From assembly GCA_029777755.1 (NCBI GenBank), contig JAKORQ010000223.1, forward strand, positions 1 through 8,509: a stretch of DNA of 8,509 bases, in the 5' to 3' direction. Below the pieces are notes generated by a model. It had not been told where the DNA came from and searched no databases. It saw only the letters and a list, made by a program, of their open reading frames with translations. The stretch is from Planctomycetota bacterium. Lineage in GTDB: Bacteria; Planctomycetota; Phycisphaerae; Tepidisphaerales; Tepidisphaeraceae. The translations under genes and the position numbers were made by a program. Numbering within the stretch: the first letter of the stretch is position 1; every line of letters begins with the position of its first letter. Below, one piece after another: positions 1 through 6,861 of the stretch.

Positions 1-294
1 CATCGCGCTTACCAGCGTACCGAGGAGGAACGGCAGCGCGCCATACTGCTCCCTCTCTGGATTTGGTTCCCAAACGCTGGAAGTGATGAACGAGAGGCCA
101 AACCTGTCGATCGTCGGCCACGCGCCGTAGATCAGCGTACCGATGAACAGCACCAGTATCGCCGGCGCGATGAAAGCTGACGCAGTGAGCAGGGCCGAGA
201 AGATCATGTCACCCCGGCCGTGCCGACGAAGCGATCTGCTCGACGACGGCTCCTGTTCACCGCTTGTCTCTATTTCTACTGTCATTGCATCCAT
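1..294 (-). CDS. pstC: Phosphate ABC transporter permease PstC, N-terminal part (cut by window edge)
   Basis: Inner-membrane permease subunit of the high-affinity phosphate importer PstSCAB; it forms the translocation channel with PstA. The first 98 codons are visible and stay open to the window edge. A polar N-terminal tail (about residues 1-28) is followed by a hydrophobic segment (about 29-52), the first transmembrane helix. A stretch typical of PstC follows: FGLSFITSSVWEPNPE, then YGALPFLLGTLVSA. The start is the ATG at 294-292, 8 bases after the pstS stop; a second in-frame ATG at 285-283 is equally possible and neither has a strong ribosome-binding site. The spacing indicates one operon with pstS, and pstA, pstB and phoU would be expected beyond base 1. 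The family call is firm because both the sequence and the pstS neighbour agree. Confidence 0.9.
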   Translation of the reverse strand, partial: MDAMTVEIETSGEQEPSSSRSLRRHGRGDMIFSALLTASAFIAPAILVLFIGTLIYGAWPTIDRFGLSFITSSVWEPNPEREQYGALPFLLGTLVSAM

Positions 295-302
295 CGAGGT
301 CA

Positions 303-1367
303 CTACCGATCGGAGAGCAGGGGGCTGCCGTTTACCGTCACGCTCTTGAGCATCTGCTCAACCCTCGACAGCAGTTCCTCAGGCAGCGGGGCGTAGCGCA
401 GCGGAGCGGTCATCGCCTGCCCGTCGTGCGTTGCCCACCAGAGGAAGTCCACCAGCGCCTTTGCCTTCCCCGGGTCTTGCTGCTGCTGGTAGATGAGGAT
501 CCAGGTCATACCGCTGATCGGGTATGCGCCGCTCGCGTCCGGGTTGGTGATGGACATACGCAGGTCATTGGGCACATCCTCAAACGAGCCGGCGGCGCGT
601 GTCACAGACTCGATGCTGGCGAGAATCGGCTCGCCTTTGGCATTTATCACCGCCCCATAGGAGATGTTGTTGTTCGCGGCATAGATGAGCTCGACGTAGC
701 CAAGTGAGCCGGGATTCTGCTTCACGTCGGCCGCCACTCCGTCATTACCCTTGGCACCACGGCCGCTGGGCCAGTTCACCGTCGTTCCCTTACCGGGTCC
801 TCCGCGCCATTCCTGGCTTACCTTCGAGAGATAGTCGGTAAAGATGTAGCTGGTTCCGCTTCCATCGGAGCGGTGAACGGTGGTGACCGGCCGATCCGGC
901 AGGCCGGCATCCGGGTTCAGTTCCACCAGGCGCGGATCGTTCCACTTCGTGATTTTCCCCAGGAAAAGGTCGGCCAGTACCGGCCCGCTGAATACCAGCG
1001 GCTTGCTCACCTCCGGCAGGTTGTAGATCGGAACGACGGCCCCCAGCGTCATGGGGATGTGCAGGAGCTTACCCTGGGCTTTCTGCATCTGGGCGTCGGT
1101 CATCGGGCCATCGGTGGCCCCGAAATCCACGGTTCTCTCGGAGATCTGCCTGATACCACCGCCACTGCCGATGCCCTGGTAGTTGATCTTTACGTTCGGG
1201 TTGATCCTCGCGTACTGCGCTGACCACTTGGCGTACAGCGGTTGCGGGAAAGTGGCCCCCGCGCCAATCAGACTGACGCTTGCACCGTCAGGATCGCCGC
1301 TGTCTTTGCCACATCCGGCCACCGCCAGAACAAATGAAAGAATCACCAATACAGCCGTTAGCTTCAT
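303..1367 (-). CDS. pstS: Phosphate-binding lipoprotein PstS
   Basis: Periplasmic or membrane-anchored phosphate-binding component of the Pst importer, delivering phosphate to PstC/PstA. The 354-residue length is normal. A lipoprotein signal peptide is visible: charged start, hydrophobic core (3-16), then a lipobox ending VAGC with Cys19 as the lipidated residue. Phosphate ligands known from E. coli PstS can be placed: GAGATF (36-41, Thr39 and Phe40), the GSGGG loop (Ser68), Asp87 in GATDGP, and RSDGSGT (Arg167, Ser170, Gly171, Thr172). The start ATG has a strong Shine-Dalgarno, AGGGAGG, complementary to bases 1372-1378. It is the first pst gene in reading order and is followed 8 bases later by pstC. 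Pho control is expected for this family, but no clear Pho box was found in the 89 bases upstream. Confidence 0.95.
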   Translation of the reverse strand: MKLTAVLVILSFVLAVAGCGKDSGDPDGASVSLIGAGATFPQPLYAKWSAQYARINPNVKINYQGIGSGGGIRQISERTVDFGATDGPMTDAQMQKAQGKLLHIPMTLGAVVPIYNLPEVSKPLVFSGPVLADLFLGKITKWNDPRLVELNPDAGLPDRPVTTVHRSDGSGTSYIFTDYLSKVSQEWRGGPGKGTTVNWPSGRGAKGNDGVAADVKQNPGSLGYVELIYAANNNISYGAVINAKGEPILASIESVTRAAGSFEDVPNDLRMSITNPDASGAYPISGMTWILIYQQQQDPGKAKALVDFLWWATHDGQAMTAPLRYAPLPEELLSRVEQMLKSVTVNGSPLLSDR

Positions 1368-1456
1368 CGAGCCTCCCTATCAGCGCGTCTCTTTTTCACA
1401 GGTGGGCATTTTCAGTGACGGCGTTGGCGTGATATGAGCGAATTGTTCAGAATGCG

Positions 1457-2035
1457 CTAGCGAACCTGATCTTTTCGCCTGGCCCTGGCATCGCGCAGTA
1501 CCTGCTGGATGAACTCGCCCTTGGCGGCGGTGTACGCCACGCGATCGGTGTGATGTTCGCCGGCCAGGCGCAGCTTCAGCTCCTGGTACTCAGCGGCGAT
1601 CTCAGGATTCTCCCTCAGGGTATCGCGAAATAGCAGGGCATCATCCTTGAAGCCGACCTCTCCGATGTGCAGGTGATGCGTGCGTGCACCAGCGCTGTTT
1701 CGCTTGATGCACCATGTATACCACGGGGGAACATCATTCCCCATCGTCGGCCGCCAGAAGCAGTCATATCCCTGCGGCTCAAGGATCTGCGGTACGGTCA
1801 CTTTCGCTTCCTGCACATCGCGCACCTCGATGATCATGTCCACGATCGGCTTGGCCGCCAGGCCCGGCACGGATGTGCTGCCGAAATGCTCGATGCGGAT
1901 GATCATCCCCGCCGGCATGCACTGCATGAGATGGTCGCGCTCTTCTTCGAACAGCGCCGGCCAATGGCTGTCGTACGGGACGACCTCCACATGCTCGGCC
2001 GTGACGCGTTGTATCTTTTGCTCCAGAGTCTCCAT
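1457..2035 (-). CDS. GrpB family (UPF0157) nucleotidyltransferase-fold protein
   Basis: A 192-residue cytoplasmic protein of the GrpB/UPF0157 family, which has a nucleotidyltransferase-like fold and no settled cellular function; related domains occur fused to dephospho-CoA kinase in some bacteria. Seen here: VEVVPYDSHWP near the N-terminus (16-25), the family signature GSTSVPGLAAKP (52-63) followed by the conserved Asp66, and HLHIG (121-125). The C-terminus is basic. The start chosen is the ATG at 2035-2033, preceded by GAGG about six bases away. A longer reading from 2083 would add 16 residues of low-complexity sequence and overlap the upstream gene; an ATG at 2047 is also possible. With the chosen start there are 19 bases between the upstream membrane-protein stop and this gene, consistent with co-transcription. 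The family is recognised with confidence; the substrate is unknown. Confidence 0.85.
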   Translation of the reverse strand: METLEQKIQRVTAEHVEVVPYDSHWPALFEEERDHLMQCMPAGMIIRIEHFGSTSVPGLAAKPIVDMIIEVRDVQEAKVTVPQILEPQGYDCFWRPTMGNDVPPWYTWCIKRNSAGARTHHLHIGEVGFKDDALLFRDTLRENPEIAAEYQELKLRLAGEHHTDRVAYTAAKGEFIQQVLRDARARRKDQVR

Positions 2036-2054
2036 CCCATGCCTCATGCGCCGG

Positions 2055-2498
2055 CTATCGGCGCCATCCGCGGCCCCAACCACGGTCTTCGCGATGCTCT
2101 ATCTGCTCACTATCCTGAGAAGAACGAGATCTTTCCTCGATCTGTCCGCTGGCCATCCAGACTGTACCACCGATGCCGGCCGCCATCACCAGCCCGAAGA
2201 TAACTCCGCTGATCCACAGCCTGGCGGCAGAGAGCATCCCTTCCCAGCCGAGTTTCTTCCGTACAAACAGGCAGGCCCAGTTCCAGTGCATCGCTACGTG
2301 CACGATCAGCACTACAGCGGCCGCTACCGCGATCCAGAAATGCACTGTTCCCCACTCATGGCGAGTCCATCCCCACAGGTTCATCCGTCCGCCGGTGCCG
2401 GGCGGCAGCAAATAGCGCATCACCAGCCCGGTCCAGATCAGTGCAATCATCACCAGGGCGAAGATGCAATCGATGATGAAATTGATCGTCGTCCGCAT
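2055..2498 (-). CDS. Small membrane protein with conserved histidines, DUF4405-like (cytochrome b-like topology)
   Basis: A 147-residue integral membrane protein with three predicted transmembrane helices (about 5-27, 52-74 and 96-116) and a charged C-terminal tail of Glu, Arg and Ser. Between helices 1 and 2 is LPPGTGG, then LWGWTRHEWG and HFW. Helix 2 ends in VHVAMHWNW. The histidines at 47, 53, 67 and 71, with the HxxxHW pattern, match DUF4405-type proteins, which resemble the heme-binding helices of cytochrome b561. Heme binding and a role in electron transfer are inferred, not shown. The start chosen is the ATG at 2498-2496, preceded by a good purine-rich ribosome-binding site (GAGGGAG); an ATG seven codons earlier at 2519 lacks one. 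It is the first gene of a probable two-gene unit with the GrpB protein and is divergent from uxaE. Confidence 0.7.
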   Translation of the reverse strand: MRTTINFIIDCIFALVMIALIWTGLVMRYLLPPGTGGRMNLWGWTRHEWGTVHFWIAVAAAVVLIVHVAMHWNWACLFVRKKLGWEGMLSAARLWISGVIFGLVMAAGIGGTVWMASGQIEERSRSSQDSEQIEHREDRGWGRGWRR

Positions 2499-2612
2499 GA
2501 TTCTCCCTCTCCCCGCCATTAGCCAACACTAACACCAATTCTCAGCAGTGCAAATATGCAGTACGCTCACCGGGCGATACGCACAGTTAAGATTGCAGGC
2601 AAAGGAGCGAAA

Positions 2613-3869
2613 GTGAGCGAACTGGTTCTATCCAAGTACAGCATGGGGATCGGCGACCGTTTCGGGCAGCAGGGGGAGGCGCAACTGGCCGCGTTCGTGG
2701 AGGCTGCGAAGTCGGGGATCATCGTCAGTCCCGTATGGAACAAGTCGAATCGCGAGCACCAGATCGTCCATACCGAGCCGTCCTCGGTTCGTGCTGAAGC
2801 CGACTCGGCCGTCAAGGCTGTTGGCTTTAGCGGTCCATACCATGTGGACGCCGACCATATCTCGATCAAGACGGTAGATCGCTTCCTGGCTTGGAGTGAC
2901 TTCTTCACGCTCGACGTGGCCGATTACGTCGGCCAGCGGGCCAGCGATGACGAGATTGAGTCATTCGTTGACTCCATGAGCCGTTTCATCGGCACGATTC
3001 GCATCCCGGGGATCGATCGAGAGTTCAATGTCACCCGGGAGGATCTTCGCAGGACGGCGGAGAAGTATCTGCTGGCAGTGCGCGAGGCGGGAAACCTGTA
3101 TCGTCACATAGGGCTGGCCAAGGGAAGCGAAGGATTCATAACCGAAGTCTCGATGGATGAAACCGATCAGCCGCAGTCGCCGCTGGATTTGCTGTTCATC
3201 CTCGCCGCCATCGCCCTGCACGAGATCCCCGCCCAGACCATTGCGCCCAAGTTTACCGGCCGCTTCAACAAGGGTGTCGACTATGTCGGTGAGCTCCAGC
3301 AGTTCGAGAAGGAGTTCAATGAGGACCTGGCAGTCATAGCTTTTGCCATCGGGGAGTTTGGGTTGCCCGGCAACCTCAAGCTCTCGGTTCACTCCGGCAG
3401 CGACAAGTTCAGCATCTACCCCGTAATCCGCCGGGCACTGGCCCGTACTGGCGCCGGCCTGCATCTGAAGACCGCAGGTACCACCTGGCTGGAGGAACTG
3501 ATCGGCCTCGCCGAGGCCGGCGGCGAAGGGCTTGAGATTGCCCATGAGATCTATGCCGCCGCGTATCAGCGCTTCGACGAACTGTGCCGACCATACGCAA
3601 CCGTCATCGACATTGACCAGGCCAAGCTCCCCACCCCCGCGCAGGTCTCATCCTGGAGCAGCGAGCAGTATGTACGTGCCCTGCGGCATGATCGATCCTG
3701 CCCGCAGTATGACCGGAATCTCCGTCAACTACTGCACCTGGGGTACAAGGTGGCTGCCGAGATGGGCCAGCGATATCTCGATGCGCTTGCCAGACATCGC
3801 GAAGCGGTGGCGCGCAACGTGACATACAACATTCTCGAGCGGCATCTTCGGCCGATATTCGGAGGCTGA
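2613..3869 (+). CDS. uxaE: Tagaturonate epimerase family protein (UxaE)
   Basis: Probable cytoplasmic sugar-acid epimerase of the UxaE family. The characterised Thermotoga member interconverts D-tagaturonate and D-fructuronate in hexuronate (galacturonate/pectin) breakdown; the substrate here is inferred from family membership. With the start used here the protein has 418 residues. Conserved blocks in order: GDRFG (14-18), HVDADHIS (77-84), TEVSMDETD (177-185), APKFTGRFNKGVDYVGE (211-227), LKLSVHSGSDKFSIYP (255-270), HLKTAGTTWLEE (284-295), and ALRHD near 356-360. The start is a GTG at 2613-2615, with AAAGGAG five bases upstream. An ATG at 2556 adds 19 residues but has no ribosome-binding site. 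No other hexuronate gene (uxaB, uxuA, kdgK, kduI) lies in the window, so the gene is isolated from its pathway here. It converges on rex with 4 bases between the stops. Confidence 0.82.
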   Translation: MSELVLSKYSMGIGDRFGQQGEAQLAAFVEAAKSGIIVSPVWNKSNREHQIVHTEPSSVRAEADSAVKAVGFSGPYHVDADHISIKTVDRFLAWSDFFTLDVADYVGQRASDDEIESFVDSMSRFIGTIRIPGIDREFNVTREDLRRTAEKYLLAVREAGNLYRHIGLAKGSEGFITEVSMDETDQPQSPLDLLFILAAIALHEIPAQTIAPKFTGRFNKGVDYVGELQQFEKEFNEDLAVIAFAIGEFGLPGNLKLSVHSGSDKFSIYPVIRRALARTGAGLHLKTAGTTWLEELIGLAEAGGEGLEIAHEIYAAAYQRFDELCRPYATVIDIDQAKLPTPAQVSSWSSEQYVRALRHDRSCPQYDRNLRQLLHLGYKVAAEMGQRYLDALARHREAVARNVTYNILERHLRPIFGG

Positions 3870-3885
3870 TCGCTCAGGCCTTTTT
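3863..3885 (+). terminator. Candidate intrinsic terminator spanning the uxaE and rex stop codons
   Basis: On the plus strand AGGCTGA (3863-3869) pairs with TCA-GGCCT (3874-3881) with one bulged G, around a four-base TCGC loop, followed by a run of five T (3881-3885). The uxaE stop TGA is in the left arm and pairs with TCA, the complement of the rex stop, in the right arm. The stem is short, so termination may be partial. The minus strand has no T run, so it would act only on uxaE transcripts. Confidence 0.4.
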
Positions 3886-4569
3886 GCCGGCCTTCGCAGA
3901 AGCTTCCCCTGAGCGGATAGCCGTCGCCAGCTTCTGTGAAAGTGTCGCCAGTGATACGTACAGATTCTCGTTGTGGACGATCACGCCCTCCGGCACGCGC
4001 AGCTGCACAGGGGCGAAATTCCAGATCGCCATTATCCCGCCGTTGATCATCCTGTCGGCGACGTCCTGCGCGGCCGAGTCGGGCACGGTGATGATGCCGA
4101 TAAGGATGTGCATCCGCCGGGCCAGATTCTCCAGCTTGGAGATCGGAAGGACTTCCTTGCCGTGGATCGACTTGCCGATCTTGCGCGGATCGGCGTCAAA
4201 TGCCGCGACAATATTCAGGCCGTAGTCGGCGAACTTGGGATATCCCAGCAGGGCGGCCCCCAGGTTGCCCGCGCCGACAAGGAATGCCTCATTCACATTG
4301 TTCCAGCCCAGGAACCCCTCAAGGCCGGCGATCAGTTCATCGAGCTGGTAGCCGATCCTCGGCCGGCCGCCCACGCCGCTAAACTCAAGGTCCTTGCGCA
4401 CCTGCGTCGGGTCGAGCTTCAGTTCATTGCCGATCTCCGTGCAGGATACGCGCTGGGCGCCCTGTTCCTGCAGGCTTTTCAGGAAGCGGTGGTACAGCGG
4501 TAGCCGCCGGAGTGTTGGCTCCGGTACGGTATCTTTCTTGGGACTCGGACTGTCTGCTGGTGTGGCCAT
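3874..4569 (-). CDS. rex: Redox-sensing transcriptional repressor Rex
   Basis: Dimeric DNA-binding repressor that senses the NADH/NAD+ ratio: NAD+ favours DNA binding, and NADH releases it from promoters of fermentation and respiration genes. The protein has 231 residues from the ATG used here, against about 210-225 for the family, with a slightly longer N-terminus. Seen: TLRRLPLYHRFL (19-30) opening the winged helix, TQVRKDLEFSGVGGRP (55-70) as recognition helix and wing, the Rossmann glycine motif GAGNLG (99-104), Asp125 and Asp127 in AFDAD for the dinucleotide site, GIITVPD (158-164), and IWNFAP (182-187). The C-terminal tail is Ala/Lys-rich. The start is the ATG at 4569-4567; extension to a TTG at 4683 would overlap the upstream gene and adds nothing family-like. 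The Shine-Dalgarno is weak. It lies 79 bases after the DUF1844 stop in the same orientation. Confidence 0.93.
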   Translation of the reverse strand: MATPADSPSPKKDTVPEPTLRRLPLYHRFLKSLQEQGAQRVSCTEIGNELKLDPTQVRKDLEFSGVGGRPRIGYQLDELIAGLEGFLGWNNVNEAFLVGAGNLGAALLGYPKFADYGLNIVAAFDADPRKIGKSIHGKEVLPISKLENLARRMHILIGIITVPDSAAQDVADRMINGGIMAIWNFAPVQLRVPEGVIVHNENLYVSLATLSQKLATAIRSGEASAKAGKKA

Positions 4570-4648
4570 CGGCTCGAAGCATACCGTGAAATACTTCTCG
4601 ATATCTGCTTCTCGAATCCTAAAGGCCACCGGTCGGGTGTCAACAAGA

Positions 4649-5083
4649 TCACGGCCCGATGAACTGTGACGCCACCGAGACAAACCTGCTGCGCGCCTCG
4701 TAAAGGGCGGTGTCGAGGAGCTTCTGCTCCAGCTCGCTCAGGTTCCCCTTGGTCTTTTCATCAAGTGCGCCCAGCATGTCGACAGAGCGCTTGGCGGCAT
4801 CGAGGTTGAGAATAGGCTGGCCTCCCCGGGAGCCCATGCCTCCCAGGTACACCAATGACTGGGTCAGCAGCGTCTGCACGAGCGTGGCAAAGGGCGAGTC
4901 GGCCGCCTCAAGCTGCTCCTGCGCAATCTCGCTCTGGACTTCGGCGGGGGGCACCGGCGGCACAGCGGCCGCGGCGGCTTCTTTCGCCTTCTTCTCCTCT
5001 TCCGCGAGGCGGCGCTTCTCTTCCTGCGCCTGCCGTTTCCAGTCGTCGTCTACCGAGAGAATGAACTTTGGTTCGTCAGCCAT
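4649..5083 (-). CDS. DUF1844 domain protein
   Basis: A 144-residue soluble protein of unknown function. The first 11 residues (MADEPKFILSV) precede a strongly charged Lys/Glu/Arg stretch (14-36), probably helical or coiled coil, then an Ala/Pro linker (36-48). The DUF1844 domain follows at about 64-135: FATLVQTLLTQSLVYLGG, NLDAAKRSVDMLGAL, then the diagnostic EKTKGNLSELEQKLL (109-123). The start used is the ATG at 5083-5081; it lacks a clear ribosome-binding site, but this N-terminus fits the family. An ATG at 5134 would add 17 residues, also without a ribosome-binding site. It is the first gene of a probable pair with rex and is divergent from tig across a 280-base gap. No signal peptide or membrane helix is seen. 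Confidence 0.82.
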   Translation of the reverse strand: MADEPKFILSVDDDWKRQAQEEKRRLAEEEKKAKEAAAAAVPPVPPAEVQSEIAQEQLEAADSPFATLVQTLLTQSLVYLGGMGSRGGQPILNLDAAKRSVDMLGALDEKTKGNLSELEQKLLDTALYEARSRFVSVASQFIGP

Positions 5084-5206
5084 TTGCCATGATTCTAGAG
5101 GCAACTGCACAAGCTTCCAAGGGTGGAGAAACATAGTGCATGCGAGCTGTGCCGATCAGTGATCGTGTCGCGGCGAGATGAGCATAAATGTGATGCCGAA
5201 AGCCAA

Positions 5207-5264
5207 TTTACAACTTATCTGTAGCCTGATACACGTTTGCAAAATACGCTCTCACCGTTAGGAT
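5207..5264 (+). promoter_or_regulatory. Candidate tig promoter region in the 5084-5363 divergent gap
   Basis: The 280-base gap between the divergent DUF1844 and tig genes must hold promoters for both. It is more AT-rich than its surroundings at about 5175-5250. Two weak sigma-70-like pairs face tig: TTGCAA (5237-5242) with TAGGAT (5259-5264), spacing 16; and TTTACA (5207-5212) with TACACG (5230-5235), spacing 17. Neither is close to consensus, and the organism's own consensus is unknown. No convincing minus-strand promoter and no small gene were found in the gap. Confidence 0.25.
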
Positions 5265-5316
5265 ACGGGACTCTGCAGGTCGCCTGGAGTGGGCGGCCAG
5301 TTTGGATTCTAGACAG

Positions 5317-5342
5317 TAAATGAGCCGGCCCCCCGGCATTTA
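5317..5342 (+). promoter_or_regulatory. Stem-loop in the tig leader, just upstream of the ribosome-binding site
   Basis: TAAAT (5317-5321), a two-base bulge, then GCCGG (5324-5328) pair with CCGGC (5333-5337) and ATTTA (5338-5342), around a loop of four C. That gives ten base pairs ending about a dozen bases before the AGAGG Shine-Dalgarno of tig. There is no T tract, so it is not a normal terminator. It could affect translation or mRNA stability; this is inference from structure alone. Confidence 0.4.
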
Positions 5343-5363
5343 AGGGCTTGCAAGAGGATTGTC

Positions 5364-6740
5364 ATGGCCGATACAGCGACAGGCGTGGCGGAATTTGAGT
5401 ACCAGGTCAAGGTTGAGGACATTGCTCCCGCCACCAAGAAAGTGACTGTGGAAATCCCCGAAAAGCGGATCGCCGAGAAGCTCGAGGAGAATTTCAACGA
5501 GGTTCGCAGCAAGGCGGCGCTGCCGGGGTTCCGTCCGGGCCGCGCACCGCAGAAGCTCGTGGAGAAGCGCTTCGGCACCGACATCCGCAACGACGTCCAG
5601 CGCCAGCTCTTGGCCGAGAGCTATCAGCAGGCGATCGAGAAGAACAACCTCGATGTCGTTGGAGAGCCCGAGTTCGACAATCCTGAGTCGATCAAGCTCC
5701 CCGAGAGCGGCGGCCTGACCTATTCGTTCCAGGTCGAGATTCGTCCCTCTTTCGAGATGCCCGACCTCAACGGCATCCCGGTGAAGCGCCCGAAGGTCGA
5801 GGTTACCGAGAGCCATATTGAGCAGGCCATGCAGAACCTGCGCGAGCAGCAGGGCACTCTGGTACCCGTGGAAGATCGTGGCGTCGAGGCTCGTGATTAC
5901 GTCACGGCCGATGTCAGCATCAAGCTCGATGGCAACGAGATTGGCTCACAGAAGGACGCTACCTTCATCGTCCGGGCCGGCCAGATCGGCGGTATCTTTG
6001 TTGAGGATCTCGAGAAGCAGCTTGCCGGTGCCAAGGCAGGTGAGAGCAAGTCGATCACCGTCAGGGCCCCCGAGGATCACGCCCGGGAAGACATTCGTGG
6101 CAAGGAAGTGCAGATCGATATCACCGTCAAGAGCATCAAGAAGCTTGAGCTGGCCGAGATCAATGAGGAGTTCCTCGAGAGCCTGGGCTTCTCCGATGAG
6201 CAGGAGCTGCGCGAGGCCCTCAAGGAGCAGATGGACATCCGCGTGAAGAATGATGTGCAGCAGGCCATGCGCGACCAGGTCGTCAAGTACCTGATGGACA
6301 ACATCACCATGGAGCTGCCCGCGAAGCTTTCCGAGCGGCAGACCCAGAGGATCATCCAGCGCCGCACCTCTGACCTCCTGATGCGCGGCATGCCGGCCGA
6401 GGAGATCCAGGCCAACATCGAGAAGATCAAGGCCGGCGCCGATGCCCAGGCCGCCAATGAGCTCAAGTCCTTCTTCATCCTCGAGAAGATCGCCGAACAG
6501 CTCGATATCGACGTGAGCGAGGGCGAGCTGAATCAGCAGGTGGCCATGGCTGCCATGCAGTTTGGCGAGCGTCCTGAGAAGCTCAAGCAGCAGCTCGCCA
6601 AGGACGGTACCCTGCAGAACATGTACCTGCGTCTGCGGGAGAACAAGGCCATCGACAAGATCCTGGAGAATGCCAAGATCGAGGAAGTGGCTGTCGACGA
6701 GAAGTCCGAGGAGAACAAGTCCGACGAGAAGAAGGACTAA
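5364..6740 (+). CDS. tig: Trigger factor (ribosome-associated chaperone / peptidyl-prolyl isomerase)
   Basis: Chaperone that docks at the ribosomal exit tunnel and shields nascent chains. At 458 residues it is near the usual 430-450. The N-terminal ribosome-binding domain (about 1-150) carries the docking signature GFRPGRAP (55-62). An FKBP-type isomerase domain follows at about 176-258 (from RDYVTADVSI to IDITVKSI). The C-terminal helical chaperone domain runs from about 259 to 440, and the last ~15 residues are an acidic/lysine tail (DEKSEENKSDEKKD). In the isomerase domain the usual aromatic/PGFE segment is replaced by GGIFVEDLEKQL (209-220), so prolyl isomerase activity may be weak. The start ATG has AGAGG seven bases upstream. 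In many bacteria clpP and clpX follow tig; here hisS does, after a 121-base gap. That gap holds an imperfect hairpin (6752-6780, one C-C mismatch) with no T run. Confidence 0.95.
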   Translation: MADTATGVAEFEYQVKVEDIAPATKKVTVEIPEKRIAEKLEENFNEVRSKAALPGFRPGRAPQKLVEKRFGTDIRNDVQRQLLAESYQQAIEKNNLDVVGEPEFDNPESIKLPESGGLTYSFQVEIRPSFEMPDLNGIPVKRPKVEVTESHIEQAMQNLREQQGTLVPVEDRGVEARDYVTADVSIKLDGNEIGSQKDATFIVRAGQIGGIFVEDLEKQLAGAKAGESKSITVRAPEDHAREDIRGKEVQIDITVKSIKKLELAEINEEFLESLGFSDEQELREALKEQMDIRVKNDVQQAMRDQVVKYLMDNITMELPAKLSERQTQRIIQRRTSDLLMRGMPAEEIQANIEKIKAGADAQAANELKSFFILEKIAEQLDIDVSEGELNQQVAMAAMQFGERPEKLKQQLAKDGTLQNMYLRLRENKAIDKILENAKIEEVAVDEKSEENKSDEKKD

Positions 6741-6861
6741 TCCAGCCTCAGCCCTCTGGTAGAACATTAGAGCCACAGGGGACACTCAGTGCACCTGCCG
6801 CGAGCGATCGCCAAACGTGCCCTTGGTGTTCTTTGTGGCTTTGACTCTTGAAGGAAGGAAC

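Noticed and set aside
1368..1456. Possible Pho box upstream of pstS.
   Set aside because: TCAC and GAAAA repeats occur on the minus strand, but their spacing (about 14 or more bases) does not match the 11-base repeat of known PhoB sites, and the match to the core is poor.
4584..4599. Possible Rex operator just upstream of rex (GTGAA, four bases, TTCTC).
   Set aside because: Only part of the inverted repeat matches Rex sites, and single GTGAA half sites occur elsewhere by chance. It is not enough to claim autoregulation.
4570..4683. Longer Rex with 38 extra N-terminal residues.
   Set aside because: The extended start is TTG, it overlaps the DUF1844 gene, and the extra residues are outside the known Rex fold; the ATG at 4569 already gives a full-length protein.
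6752..6780. Imperfect hairpin between tig and hisS as a terminator.
   Set aside because: It has a mismatch in an 8-base stem and no T run after it, so termination is not supported; tig and hisS could still be co-transcribed.
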